Shown piece after piece: positions 16,437 through 23,210 of a DNA stretch of 64,000 bases. The notes under the pieces were generated by a model, which did no database searches, was not told the DNA's origin, and saw nothing but the letters and a program-made list of their open reading frames with translations. The stretch is from a virus. The stretch covers positions 62,001-126,000 of IMG/VR virus record IMGVR_UViG_3300025111_000052. One strand, given 5' to 3'. Each line of letters begins with the position of its first letter. Positions within the stretch are counted from its first letter, which is position 1. The translations under genes were made by a program, and so were the position numbers.

Positions 16437-16522
16437 AAACGGTAGTAGTGCAGATTACACTTACTTCATTCTGACCATTAATCAGAACTCAAAAACAGTT
16501 TAATCACTTTTCTCTGCCGTTT
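16437..16522 (+). ncRNA. structured tRNA-sized RNA of unknown class
   Basis: A 9-bp closing stem (AAACGGTAG 16437-16445 with CTGCCGTTT 16514-16522, one G-U pair) encloses hairpins AGTG/CACT (16447-16461) and TTCTGA/TCAGAA with a 7-base loop CCATTAA (16469-16487). It begins 2 bases after tRNA-Glu. Seven further T follow the stem, so the closing stem may also act as a terminator. No T loop, so it is not an ordinary tRNA. Compare 21257-21341. Confidence 0.55.
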
Positions 16523-16552
16523 TTTTTATTAAGCATTTGTTAGGAGGAAACT

Positions 16553-17323
16553 ATGAATAAAGATGCGCTGGGTGACAGGATGAAATTGTTAGAGCGTTAT
16601 GAGTCAGGCAGACAATTTACTCCTTTACTACCTATATGTGTAAGATTGGATGGTAAATGTTTTAGTACACTTACAAAAGGCCTTAAAAGGCCTTATGATG
16701 AACGTTTAAGTCATTTAATGATAAATGTCACTGGGGCGTTAGTTTCAATGTCAAACGCAATAATAGGTTACACCCAAAGTGATGAAATAAGCCTTATTTT
16801 ATATAGCGATAGTTATAATAAACAAGTTTATTTTGATGGAAAAATACAGAAGATTGTTTCTGTATTGGCTTCAGCGGCATCAGTTATGTTTTCTTCTTAT
16901 CTTAAAGAAGTTATTCCTGAAAAAGGTGAAGATGCTGGTCTATTTGATTGTCGTGCTTGGGTGGTTCCTACTAAAATGGAGGCAGTCAACACACTTGTAT
17001 GGCGTGAATTAGATGCAATTAAAAACAGTGTCTCTATGGCAGCAAGATTCCATTATGCACACAAAGAACTGCACTCTAAAAATAGGGAAGAGATGTTAGA
17101 CATGCTTATGAGAAAAGGTGTAAATTGGAACGATTACCCTACACACTTTAAACGTGGTACTTATGTTAAAAGACAGCTGATTAAAAAGGCTACAAGGTTA
17201 AATGATATATTTGTAAATCGCCACATTGTAGCTGAATATCTTATTCCCCCATTATCAAAACTTTCTAATAAAGAAGAAGTTATTTTTGAAGGGGCAGCAC
17301 CAGCTACATTAGAAGTAGTATAA
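16553..17323 (+). CDS. Thg1-like 3'-5' RNA polymerase / tRNA-His guanylyltransferase family
   Basis: Family enzymes add nucleotides in the reverse (3'-5') direction to the 5' end of tRNA, either G-1 of tRNA-His or repair of truncated 5' ends. The catalytic signature is visible: VRLDGKCFSTLTKGLKRPYD (first metal Asp, about residues 30-49) and GYTQSDEISL (second acidic pair, about 75-84). Length 256 aa matches bacterial or archaeal Thg1-like proteins. Strong AGGAGG upstream. It sits directly after a tRNA gene, within the tRNA region, which supports a tRNA-repair role. Confidence 0.9.
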   Translation: MNKDALGDRMKLLERYESGRQFTPLLPICVRLDGKCFSTLTKGLKRPYDERLSHLMINVTGALVSMSNAIIGYTQSDEISLILYSDSYNKQVYFDGKIQKIVSVLASAASVMFSSYLKEVIPEKGEDAGLFDCRAWVVPTKMEAVNTLVWRELDAIKNSVSMAARFHYAHKELHSKNREEMLDMLMRKGVNWNDYPTHFKRGTYVKRQLIKKATRLNDIFVNRHIVAEYLIPPLSKLSNKEEVIFEGAAPATLEVV

Positions 17324-17343
17324 TTTTGAAAGCGGGGTTAATT

Positions 17344-18291
17344 ATGGAAGTTTATAGAACAAAAGATAACCAGGTGGCTAAATATATACACAACGATGGT
17401 TCAGAGACTGCCATAAAAACTGTAAGTTCTTGTAATAACACAGTAGGTGTAACTACAACAGCTAGAAATAAATACTCCGTGTTTGTTTCTGTATCAGCAG
17501 GGTGTGCAATGCGTTGTGCTTTTTGTTATCTGACAGTGAAAAAGTGTGGTTATACAAAATTATCCGCTAAACAAATAGAGCAGAATGTTAAAGATGCAAT
17601 AGCAGCAGAAGTAGCACACAAACCTGAGCTTAAAGACAAATACATAAAATTTTCATGGATGGGTATGGGTGATGCATTACCATACGGGGATATTGTATAT
17701 CAAGTTTCTATAAATGTACTTAATTGGGTTTTTGCTAACGGTTATGCAAAAGGCTTGGATGGGGTGGATTTATCCACTGTATACCCTAATGTAAAAAATA
17801 TTTATTTTAATAAATTTATAGAATTAAATACAGCCTTAGAATTATATGATATTAATCCAGAACATATTGATGGTAGAAGTCCTTTTAGACTATTTTACTC
17901 ATTACATTCTGCTTTTCAAAAAACACGCAGTGGTTTAATTCCAGGTACTCTACCTATAATAGAAGCTGTATCTGCTTTAAATATTCTTTCTGCGTTAGAA
18001 GGCATTGATGTATTATACCATCAAGTTTTTTTACAGTCATGCAATGACTCCTTGGAAGAGATTAAGGAACTTATTTCTTTTATGGATAGTCCAAGTAATT
18101 ACAACAAAGAATTACGCATCTTACGTTTTAATACTTGTGATGGATCTGCTTTTAAAGAAACAACAAATTTTAATACAATAGTAAAAACACTTTCAGATAA
18201 TATCAGTAAATTAAAATATCAAGTATCCACCGGATCGGAAGTAAAGGCTGCATGCGGACAATTTTTACTTAAAAAGTTTAAAAGTAATTGA
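17344..18291 (+). CDS. RlmN/Cfr-like radical SAM methyltransferase homologue
   Basis: Radical SAM protein of 315 aa with CAMRCAFCY giving the CxxxCxxC Fe-S site, a WMGMGDAL motif, SLHS and a C-terminal AACGQF, the position of the methyl-accepting Cys in RlmN and Cfr. These enzymes methylate A2503 of 23S rRNA and some tRNAs. The residue seven positions before the first cluster Cys, a Cys in RlmN (C118 in E. coli), is Phe here (FVSVSAGC), so chemistry may differ. ATG 17344 is preceded by GCGGGG. Promoter of the next gene overlaps its stop codon. Confidence 0.85.
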   Translation: MEVYRTKDNQVAKYIHNDGSETAIKTVSSCNNTVGVTTTARNKYSVFVSVSAGCAMRCAFCYLTVKKCGYTKLSAKQIEQNVKDAIAAEVAHKPELKDKYIKFSWMGMGDALPYGDIVYQVSINVLNWVFANGYAKGLDGVDLSTVYPNVKNIYFNKFIELNTALELYDINPEHIDGRSPFRLFYSLHSAFQKTRSGLIPGTLPIIEAVSALNILSALEGIDVLYHQVFLQSCNDSLEEIKELISFMDSPSNYNKELRILRFNTCDGSAFKETTNFNTIVKTLSDNISKLKYQVSTGSEVKAACGQFLLKKFKSN

Positions 18292-18316
18292 CAATCTTTA
18301 TTTAATGTCTTATACT
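18288..18316 (+). promoter_or_regulatory. sigma70-type promoter for the cytochrome gene
   Basis: TTGACA (18288-18293) and TATACT (18311-18316), spacer 17. The leader of about 105 bases contains hairpins TACTTAA/TTAAGTA (18318-18337), CCTACGCA/TGTGTAGG (18345-18380) and AGTGA/TCACT near 18393-18407, so expression may be controlled in the leader. Confidence 0.85.
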
Positions 18317-18427
18317 TTACTTAATTACAGTTAAGTATTTTATACCTACGCATAGCAAGCTAACCATTGTTGTGTGTAGGCCTAACACAAACAGTGATTA
18401 AATCACTACAAAACGATGGAGGAATGT

Positions 18428-19270
18428 ATGAATAAATTGTTAAGTATTATAACAATCTTACTCTGTTTTAGTTTTATGGTAGCGGGTACATCTATTGCTA
18501 AGGATGATGAGCATAAACGCGATAGAGAGTCTTACAAACAAGAAAAGAAAGTTAAAGATAAAGAGTGTCCTTCGTGCGAGGAATGTAAAGATAGAGAGTG
18601 TCCTTCGTGCGAGGAATGTAAAGATCAAGTTTGTCCAGAATGTCCAGACCCGGTTTGTCCAGAATGTCCGGACACTGTTACTAAGTTTTTACCGTCACCC
18701 GGCAACGCACATGGAGTAAATCATGGCGAGAGAGTAAAGCGTGAAGGTGTTGGTGTATGCAGAGACTGTCATAATGGGAAGGACTCAGTGGTTGCATTCG
18801 ACAAGTTTATCTGCGCTCAATACGATTTCGTATTTAACGGTAGAAAGGTAGCCGACGGAAATGGGGGTTTTGTTAAAGACCCTATGAGTGGTGATGAAAT
18901 TGTATCTGGGGGCGGGATCGCTGTACTGCTAAAAGGGGATATTATAACATGTAAAATGTGCCACTATCCACATGCCACACCTGGTTTTAGGAAAGAAACA
19001 TACCTTATACATCAGGGCTGCTTGGACTGCCATGTTACAGTGGGCTCAGGTGAGGTAAAAGATGGGGTTGACGGGGACACAGGCACCACCCCTACCCCTA
19101 CCCCTACCCCTACTCCTGGTACAGGTACCGTTGACCCTACTGGTTTTATTATGACTCCGTGGCAAAACTTATGTAGCACCTGTCACAGTAGGAAAACTTG
19201 GAATAGTGGGCTTCATGATACCCATGCAAAACGTAATATTGCTTGTACTAAGTGTCATACATTAAAATAG
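18428..19270 (+). CDS. exported pentahaem c-type cytochrome
   Basis: 280-residue secreted protein: a signal peptide (MNKLLSIITILLCFSFMVAG, cleavage near TSIA-KDD), a Cys-rich repeat region (CPSCEECKD twice, then VCPECPDP twice) encoded by direct DNA repeats (33-base period at 18563-18625, then about 25 bases), and a haem region with five CxxCH sites: CRDCH, CKMCH, CLDCH, CSTCH, CTKCH. A Thr-Pro linker (cctacc repeats, about 19084-19115) separates haems 3 and 4. Additional His residues could be distal ligands. It would act in the periplasm or outside and needs host haem-lyase machinery. ATG 18428 follows GGAGG. It has its own promoter and terminator. Confidence 0.92.
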   Translation: MNKLLSIITILLCFSFMVAGTSIAKDDEHKRDRESYKQEKKVKDKECPSCEECKDRECPSCEECKDQVCPECPDPVCPECPDTVTKFLPSPGNAHGVNHGERVKREGVGVCRDCHNGKDSVVAFDKFICAQYDFVFNGRKVADGNGGFVKDPMSGDEIVSGGGIAVLLKGDIITCKMCHYPHATPGFRKETYLIHQGCLDCHVTVGSGEVKDGVDGDTGTTPTPTPTPTPGTGTVDPTGFIMTPWQNLCSTCHSRKTWNSGLHDTHAKRNIACTKCHTLK

Positions 19271-19290
19271 TATTAGCATAGATTAAAATA

Positions 19291-19336
19291 AATAATAAGA
19301 TGACCGTGGTGGTTAGACTGTGGTCATCTTATTATT
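19291..19336 (+). terminator. intrinsic terminator of the cytochrome cassette
   Basis: A perfect 15-bp stem (AATAATAAGATGACC with its complement at 19322-19336) and a 16-base loop, A/T-rich on both sides, ends the cytochrome transcript before tRNA-Ser. Confidence 0.8.
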
Positions 19337-19345
19337 TATTAAATA

Positions 19346-19428
19346 GGAAAAGTGGCCGAGTGGCTGAAGGCGGCGGTCTTGAAAACCGTTGAGCGAAAGT
19401 TCCGTAGGTTCGAATCCTACCTTTTCCG
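19346..19428 (+). tRNA. tRNA-Ser (TGA)
   Basis: Acceptor GGAAAAG/CTTTTCC, anticodon loop CTTGAAA (TGA), long variable arm, T loop TTCGAAT, discriminator G. CCA not encoded. Class II tRNA as expected for Ser. Confidence 0.95.
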
Positions 19429-19444
19429 CAATTTTATTGACTAT

Positions 19445-19538
<94 letters not shown>

Positions 19539-19610
19539 ATCTAATATTTTACACTGGAAATAAATTAACATTATGAAATATAAAATATTATATTATTACG
19601 TACAAGATAT

Positions 19611-19642
19611 CCTTTAAGTTTATTAATTTAACTTAAAGGAGA
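19611..19642 (+). promoter_or_regulatory. hairpin sequestering the ribosome site
   Basis: CCTTTAAGTT (19611-19620) pairs perfectly with AACTTAAAGG (19630-19639), burying most of the AAAGGAG ribosome site of the gene at 19649. It may act as a translational switch or RNA thermometer. Confidence 0.55.
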
Positions 19643-19648
19643 ATCTAA

Positions 19649-20284
19649 ATGCACACAATTAATAAAGATGAAAGAGTTTATTTGGTTGATAGGGATAACA
19701 ACTATGAGGAGTTCAAATCTTACACAGACTTTTTATTAGCTAGATACCGCAAACGCCAATGGCGTGATCCTAACAGAAAAACATTACGTGAATATTTTCG
19801 CCCAAAAAGTATTGCTAAGGAGTTATCACAAAATATTGGCAACAACTGGAATGACACTTATATTTATTTTGAGCCTATAAAGACAGGAAGTTGGATAGGT
19901 AAAGATATAAGAAGCACCGTTGATTTCCTACTTCTGGATGCTAATTTTAGAGTAATAAATACAGAACAAATAGAAAAAGATCTTGACAACTACGTGCCTA
20001 AAAAGTATACTAAACGTAACAGGTTTAAAGAGTATGAGTGGTTAGGTTTCCGTAATGGGCCTGTCCCTTATACAGGCAAAAGAAAATGGCATTTTAGCCA
20101 CTATTATAGACGCCCTAAAACAACACAAGAACGGCGTTTAAGTTGTGGACATGCTCCCTATGTACGTGCTTGTAGGAATTTAATGAATTTAGCTAATTCG
20201 TGGGATGATACATATAGAAGTGACTTTCATTCTACTTGTTGGAAAGATTGTACAAAAAAGAAAAAACAGTGGATGAGGTATTAA
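19649..20284 (+). CDS. hypothetical basic protein, 211 aa
   Basis: Unrecognised; strongly basic with many Arg, Tyr and Trp, and C-terminal Cys residues (SCGH, CRN, CWKDC) that may bind zinc. Likely binds nucleic acid. Its ribosome site is inside a hairpin. The next gene starts 3 bases after its stop. Confidence 0.7.
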   Translation: MHTINKDERVYLVDRDNNYEEFKSYTDFLLARYRKRQWRDPNRKTLREYFRPKSIAKELSQNIGNNWNDTYIYFEPIKTGSWIGKDIRSTVDFLLLDANFRVINTEQIEKDLDNYVPKKYTKRNRFKEYEWLGFRNGPVPYTGKRKWHFSHYYRRPKTTQERRLSCGHAPYVRACRNLMNLANSWDDTYRSDFHSTCWKDCTKKKKQWMRY

Positions 20285-20287
20285 GCT

Positions 20288-20791
20288 ATGTATTTTTTTA
20301 GCGGGGATTGTCATTACGGTCATTTCAATATCATTAGGTACTGTGCGAGGCCTTTTAGTACAGCGCAAGAAATGAATGATGAAATTATACGTAGACACAA
20401 TGAAGTAGTTAAGGATGGAGATGTGGTTATCCACGTCGGTGATTTTAGCTTTCAGCCACGTGAGAAATATGTGCGACAACTTAATGGTAGCCACGTCTTT
20501 ATTCGCGGTAATCACGACCATAAAAAGGATAAATTCTATGGTGATATTTGGGAACGTACTATTGAAGGACAGAAGATAGTTTGTTCTCATTATAGTTTAC
20601 GAGTATGGAATGCGAGTCACTATAATAGTTGGAATCTTTACGGGCACAGTCATGGCAAACTACCTCCTATTGGTAAGAGTTGGGATGTTGGTGTAGATAA
20701 CAATAATTTTTATCCCGTATCTTTTACCAAGCTTACGGAGATAATGGCTAATAGACCGGACAACTCTAATTTAATACCAAAAAGATTTTAG
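20288..20791 (+). CDS. calcineurin-like metallophosphoesterase, 167 aa
   Basis: Contains the metal-site motifs of the family: SGDCHYGH (D-x-H), VGDFSF (GD), GNHD, and GHSHG near the C-terminus. Small phage and bacterial members of this group are phosphodiesterases or phosphatases of unknown substrate; nucleic-acid or cyclic-nucleotide ends are possibilities. Start is 3 bases from the previous stop, coupled. Confidence 0.88.
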   Translation: MYFFSGDCHYGHFNIIRYCARPFSTAQEMNDEIIRRHNEVVKDGDVVIHVGDFSFQPREKYVRQLNGSHVFIRGNHDHKKDKFYGDIWERTIEGQKIVCSHYSLRVWNASHYNSWNLYGHSHGKLPPIGKSWDVGVDNNNFYPVSFTKLTEIMANRPDNSNLIPKRF

Positions 20792-20792
20792 G

Positions 20793-20821
20793 TTGACAAT
20801 GATTACAGCGTATGGTATACT
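20793..20821 (+). promoter_or_regulatory. sigma70-type promoter in an inverted repeat
   Basis: TTGACA (20793-20798), 17 bases, TATACT (20816-20821). A 7-bp inverted repeat TGGTATA/TATACCA (20813-20819 and 20830-20836) surrounds the -10 region. Drives the gene at 20870. Confidence 0.8.
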
Positions 20822-20869
20822 AATAAACATATACCACAATAAAGTAATATGTTTATTAAGGAGTATAAA

Positions 20870-21136
20870 ATGAATGATATACTATTAAAAAGCAACATAT
20901 TAGTAGTAGCAAAAATTCTACGTAAAACTAAGGCCCGTTTATTTAAAGATCTGAAAATTGGAGATAAAATAACATTTTCTGTCCCAATTAAACACGCGGG
21001 CTCTAATAGAGGTACTACGTATTCTACGTATATAGAAACAAAAAATGTAGCTACTGGGGAGGTAGTTTTAAATTCTTTTAATCAACTGCCTCCATTATTA
21101 GAAACTTTAATATTAGAAGAAGCTATTGACAGTTAA
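20870..21136 (+). CDS. hypothetical protein, 88 aa
   Basis: Unrecognised mixed alpha/beta protein (LKIGDKITFSVPIK suggests a small beta barrel). ATG 20870 is chosen because TAAGGAG lies 8 bases before it; an in-frame ATG at 20849 lacks a ribosome site. The promoter of the next tRNA overlaps its stop. Confidence 0.7.
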   Translation: MNDILLKSNILVVAKILRKTKARLFKDLKIGDKITFSVPIKHAGSNRGTTYSTYIETKNVATGEVVLNSFNQLPPLLETLILEEAIDS

Positions 21137-21154
21137 ATAATTTTATGCTATAAT
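21126..21154 (+). promoter_or_regulatory. consensus sigma70 promoter for tRNA-Tyr
   Basis: Perfect TTGACA (21126-21131), 17 bases, TATAAT (21149-21154). An 8-bp inverted repeat TTTTATGC/GCATAAAA (21141-21148 and 21160-21167) brackets the -10. It would transcribe tRNA-Tyr, the structured RNA at 21257 and probably the genes after it. Confidence 0.88.
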
Positions 21155-21168
21155 ACTAAGCATAAAAG

Positions 21169-21250
21169 GGAGAGTTATACCGTAGATGGCAGCGGGTCTG
21201 ACTGTAAATCAGATGCGGAAGCTCGGGTGGTTCGACTCCATCACTCTCCA
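21169..21250 (+). tRNA. tRNA-Tyr (GTA)
   Basis: Acceptor GGAGAGT/ACTCTCC, anticodon stem TCTGA/TCAGA with loop CTGTAAA (GTA), long variable arm, T loop TTCGACT, discriminator A. CCA not encoded. Confidence 0.93.
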
Positions 21251-21256
21251 CAACAA

Positions 21257-21341
21257 CCCTCTTCCTTAGCGGGATAAACATCCCGGTTCTGACTAGTCAT
21301 CAGAGCAACATCGAGTGACTTCGATAGACTTTGGAAGAGGG
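21257..21341 (+). ncRNA. structured tRNA-like RNA of unknown class, 85 nt
   Basis: A perfect 9-bp closing stem (CCCTCTTCC/GGAAGAGGG) encloses three hairpins: CGGGAT-AAAC-ATCCCG (21270-21285), GTTCTGA/TCAGAGC with a 7-base loop CTAGTCA (21286-21306), and ATCGA/TCGAT (21310-21325). This is a four-way junction of tRNA size, but there is no T loop or D-loop GG. It follows tRNA-Tyr by 6 bases and shares size, 9-bp closing stem and the TTCTGA-N7-TCAGA hairpin with 16437-16522. Confidence 0.65.
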
Positions 21342-21361
21342 GACGCTTTAAAGGAGACAAG

Positions 21362-21574
21362 ATGCTTAAAAACTGGTTTATGCGTTTATGTGAAGAACGA
21401 GATGAAGCATTAATGAAACAAACTTACGGTGATAAGCCTGGAGAATATCGCCCTAAAACATTAGAAGAAATTAAATTAGAACATCCTAACGAGTCAGAAG
21501 AAGTGATAGGCTATTTATACGAGTTCGAATTAGAATGTTGGGGTTTAAAAGAGCCAGATCTAATTAAAGTTTGA
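21362..21574 (+). CDS. hypothetical acidic protein, 70 aa
   Basis: Unrecognised; AAAGGAG 8 bases before the ATG. Follows the structured RNA by 20 bases and probably shares its transcript. Confidence 0.65.
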   Translation: MLKNWFMRLCEERDEALMKQTYGDKPGEYRPKTLEEIKLEHPNESEEVIGYLYEFELECWGLKEPDLIKV

Positions 21575-21591
21575 TAATAAGGAGCTATGGA

Positions 21592-21822
21592 ATGTATGCT
21601 TATAAATTGGTTTTACTTAATGGTTTAGAAGTAGATTTACTAGGCACTACATGTACTTATTTGTCTATTTCACGTGATTCGGGCAGATCCAGGAATCAAA
21701 ATTGTGACCCATTAGAAGTAATAGCTGACCATAATAATGATAACACTTTTATAGAAGTAGGTAAAATGTTAATACCAGTTAGATCAATATTATTTGTTGA
21801 AAGTTACACAGTAGAGTACTAA
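21592..21822 (+). CDS. hypothetical protein, 76 aa
   Basis: Unrecognised beta-rich small protein. ATG 21592 is chosen because AAGGAG (21579-21584) is 7 bases before it; an upstream in-frame TTG overlaps the previous gene. Confidence 0.6.
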   Translation: MYAYKLVLLNGLEVDLLGTTCTYLSISRDSGRSRNQNCDPLEVIADHNNDNTFIEVGKMLIPVRSILFVESYTVEY

Positions 21823-21838
21823 ACAATTGAGGTAAATT

Positions 21839-22264
21839 ATGGCCATACCCACAAAAGAAACATTGTTTGAGCAAGCAGAACTTAAAAATATAGTAATGCT
21901 GTTGTTTGACACTTTATCTTACAGTAACCAGGCTGCTATTATAGAAGCATTAGTTCCACACTGGTCACACAAGTTGTTTGATAATTACCCAGATAGTGTA
22001 GCTTTTAGAAAATTACCTACACTGCTTTTTGAAAATACTGAAACCAAGTATGAATACTATAATGGTGGTAGCTGGGGTATAGAGGGTAATTATCCCGTGG
22101 AGTATTGTGGATGTAAACTATGTGGTAAAACTTGTCGTTGCGACGATACTTACAAGCATATAAAAGAATGTAAAAAGCACAACGAGTTGTTAAACAATTT
22201 AAACAGCTTGGATGAGTATGTATTTTATTTAAATACTATGGGTATTAAACTAACTATAAAATAA
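21839..22264 (+). CDS. hypothetical protein with Cys/His cluster, 141 aa
   Basis: N-terminal helical part, then YCGCKLCGKTCRC and HIKECKKHNE, a dense Cys/His cluster that looks like a zinc site. Function unknown. Promoter for the next operon follows the stop. Confidence 0.65.
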   Translation: MAIPTKETLFEQAELKNIVMLLFDTLSYSNQAAIIEALVPHWSHKLFDNYPDSVAFRKLPTLLFENTETKYEYYNGGSWGIEGNYPVEYCGCKLCGKTCRCDDTYKHIKECKKHNELLNNLNSLDEYVFYLNTMGIKLTIK

Positions 22265-22267
22265 GTA

Positions 22268-22296
22268 GTGACAACTCAGTTAATACATGTTATACT
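22268..22296 (+). promoter_or_regulatory. sigma70-type promoter
   Basis: GTGACA (22268-22273), 17 bases, TATACT (22291-22296). A short imperfect inverted repeat (CATGTTA/TAACAAG) encloses the -10. It drives the genes at 22364 and 22640 and perhaps the following tRNAs. Confidence 0.75.
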
Positions 22297-22363
22297 ATTA
22301 ACAAGTTTAGTAGTTAAGGATAAGAATTATTAAAAACTAAATAGGAGCGAGGAAATTACAGAC

Positions 22364-22636
22364 ATGGCTAGAATAGAAGAAACTCTAAACACATTAGACT
22401 CAGCAGCTATTAGTAACCATAGAATTTTTTTTAGTAGAATTAAAGAAGTTGAACAAGAACTTGGGATTGGCCGAGATTACGCAGCGGCAATAATTTATTT
22501 ACGAAGTAAACCTTATTGGACACAATCGTTAGAAGACGATTTAATCACAATGAGTAATAATGATGAAGTACTACCAAATATGTTAGTTTATGGTAAACAA
22601 ATTAATAATACCAACAGTACTATTATAGAGGATTAA
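22364..22636 (+). CDS. hypothetical protein, 90 aa
   Basis: Unrecognised helical acidic protein. GAGGAAA lies upstream of the ATG. Coupled by a 3-base gap to the next gene. Confidence 0.6.
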   Translation: MARIEETLNTLDSAAISNHRIFFSRIKEVEQELGIGRDYAAAIIYLRSKPYWTQSLEDDLITMSNNDEVLPNMLVYGKQINNTNSTIIED

Positions 22637-22639
22637 TAC

Positions 22640-22942
22640 ATGTTCGCACCCGACTTTTTAGATTTTCACCCTGAATGTTCAGATCCTAATTGTATTAATA
22701 ATAATGAAGACTCTTCTTATGTTTGCCCTACTTGTCAAGCAGCATGGAAGGAACACATGAACGGTTTATCTGACGAAGATTTGTATGAGTTTTATAATTT
22801 TAACCAACAATATTTACAAGACGAGGAAGTAACCAGTGAAATAGTAAAACAACTTGGTCTTGATATTGAATCACCCTCAGAGTATCTTCAAAAAATAAAC
22901 TTTGAGTTTTTTAATCATTTATTTTTTACAAGAAATAAATAA
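22640..22942 (+). CDS. hypothetical protein with CxxC, 100 aa
   Basis: Contains ECSDPNC and VCPTC, likely one zinc site near the N-terminus, followed by an acidic helical part. GAGGATTAATAC precedes the ATG. Function unknown. Confidence 0.6.
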   Translation: MFAPDFLDFHPECSDPNCINNNEDSSYVCPTCQAAWKEHMNGLSDEDLYEFYNFNQQYLQDEEVTSEIVKQLGLDIESPSEYLQKINFEFFNHLFFTRNK

Positions 22943-22952
22943 TAAAATGTGT

Positions 22953-23027
22953 CGCGGCATCGAGAAAAGGCTTCTCACAGGGTTCATATCCCTGGTTATG
23001 TAGGTTCGAGTCCTACTGCCGCTACCA
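22953..23027 (+). tRNA. initiator-type tRNA-Met (CAT)
   Basis: Anticodon CAT in loop TTCATAT. Three initiator features are visible: position 1-72 is unpaired (C1 against U72), the anticodon stem ends in three G-C pairs (GGG/CCC), and the D stem has A11-U24. D stem GAGA/TCTC, T arm GTAGG/CCTAC with loop TTCGAGT, discriminator A, CCA encoded (23025-23027). Confidence 0.88.
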
Positions 23028-23043
23028 ATTTTAACTAACTTTA

Positions 23044-23064
23044 ATATATATATATATATATATA
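23044..23064 (+). repeat. AT dinucleotide repeat
   Basis: About ten TA units immediately before tRNA-Thr. Low complexity; could ease strand opening or be a slippage site. Confidence 0.8.
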
Positions 23065-23065
23065 G

Positions 23066-23151
23066 GCCTAGATCGCTAAGGGGTATAGCAGCAGTTTTGT
23101 AAGCTGTCGTGGTAAAACACATCGGGGGTTCGAATCCCTCTCTAGGCTCCA
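23066..23151 (+). tRNA. tRNA-Thr (TGT) with long variable arm
   Basis: Acceptor GCCTAGA/TCTAGGC, D stem GCTA/TAGC, anticodon loop TTTGTAA (TGT), T loop TTCGAAT, discriminator T, CCA encoded. The variable region is about 16 nt with a GTG/CAC mini-stem, unexpected for Thr, which is a class I tRNA. Two G-U pairs occur in the anticodon stem. Confidence 0.8.
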
Positions 23152-23210
23152 CTTATTATTATGTTTATACAAATACAATAATTTTTTATTTAAGTGTCAG
23201 GAATTATTAT

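Noticed and set aside
23109-23210. N-terminal extension of the GIY-YIG protein starting with GTG
   Set aside because: It begins within tRNA-Thr, has no ribosome site and adds 34 residues outside the GIY-YIG domain.
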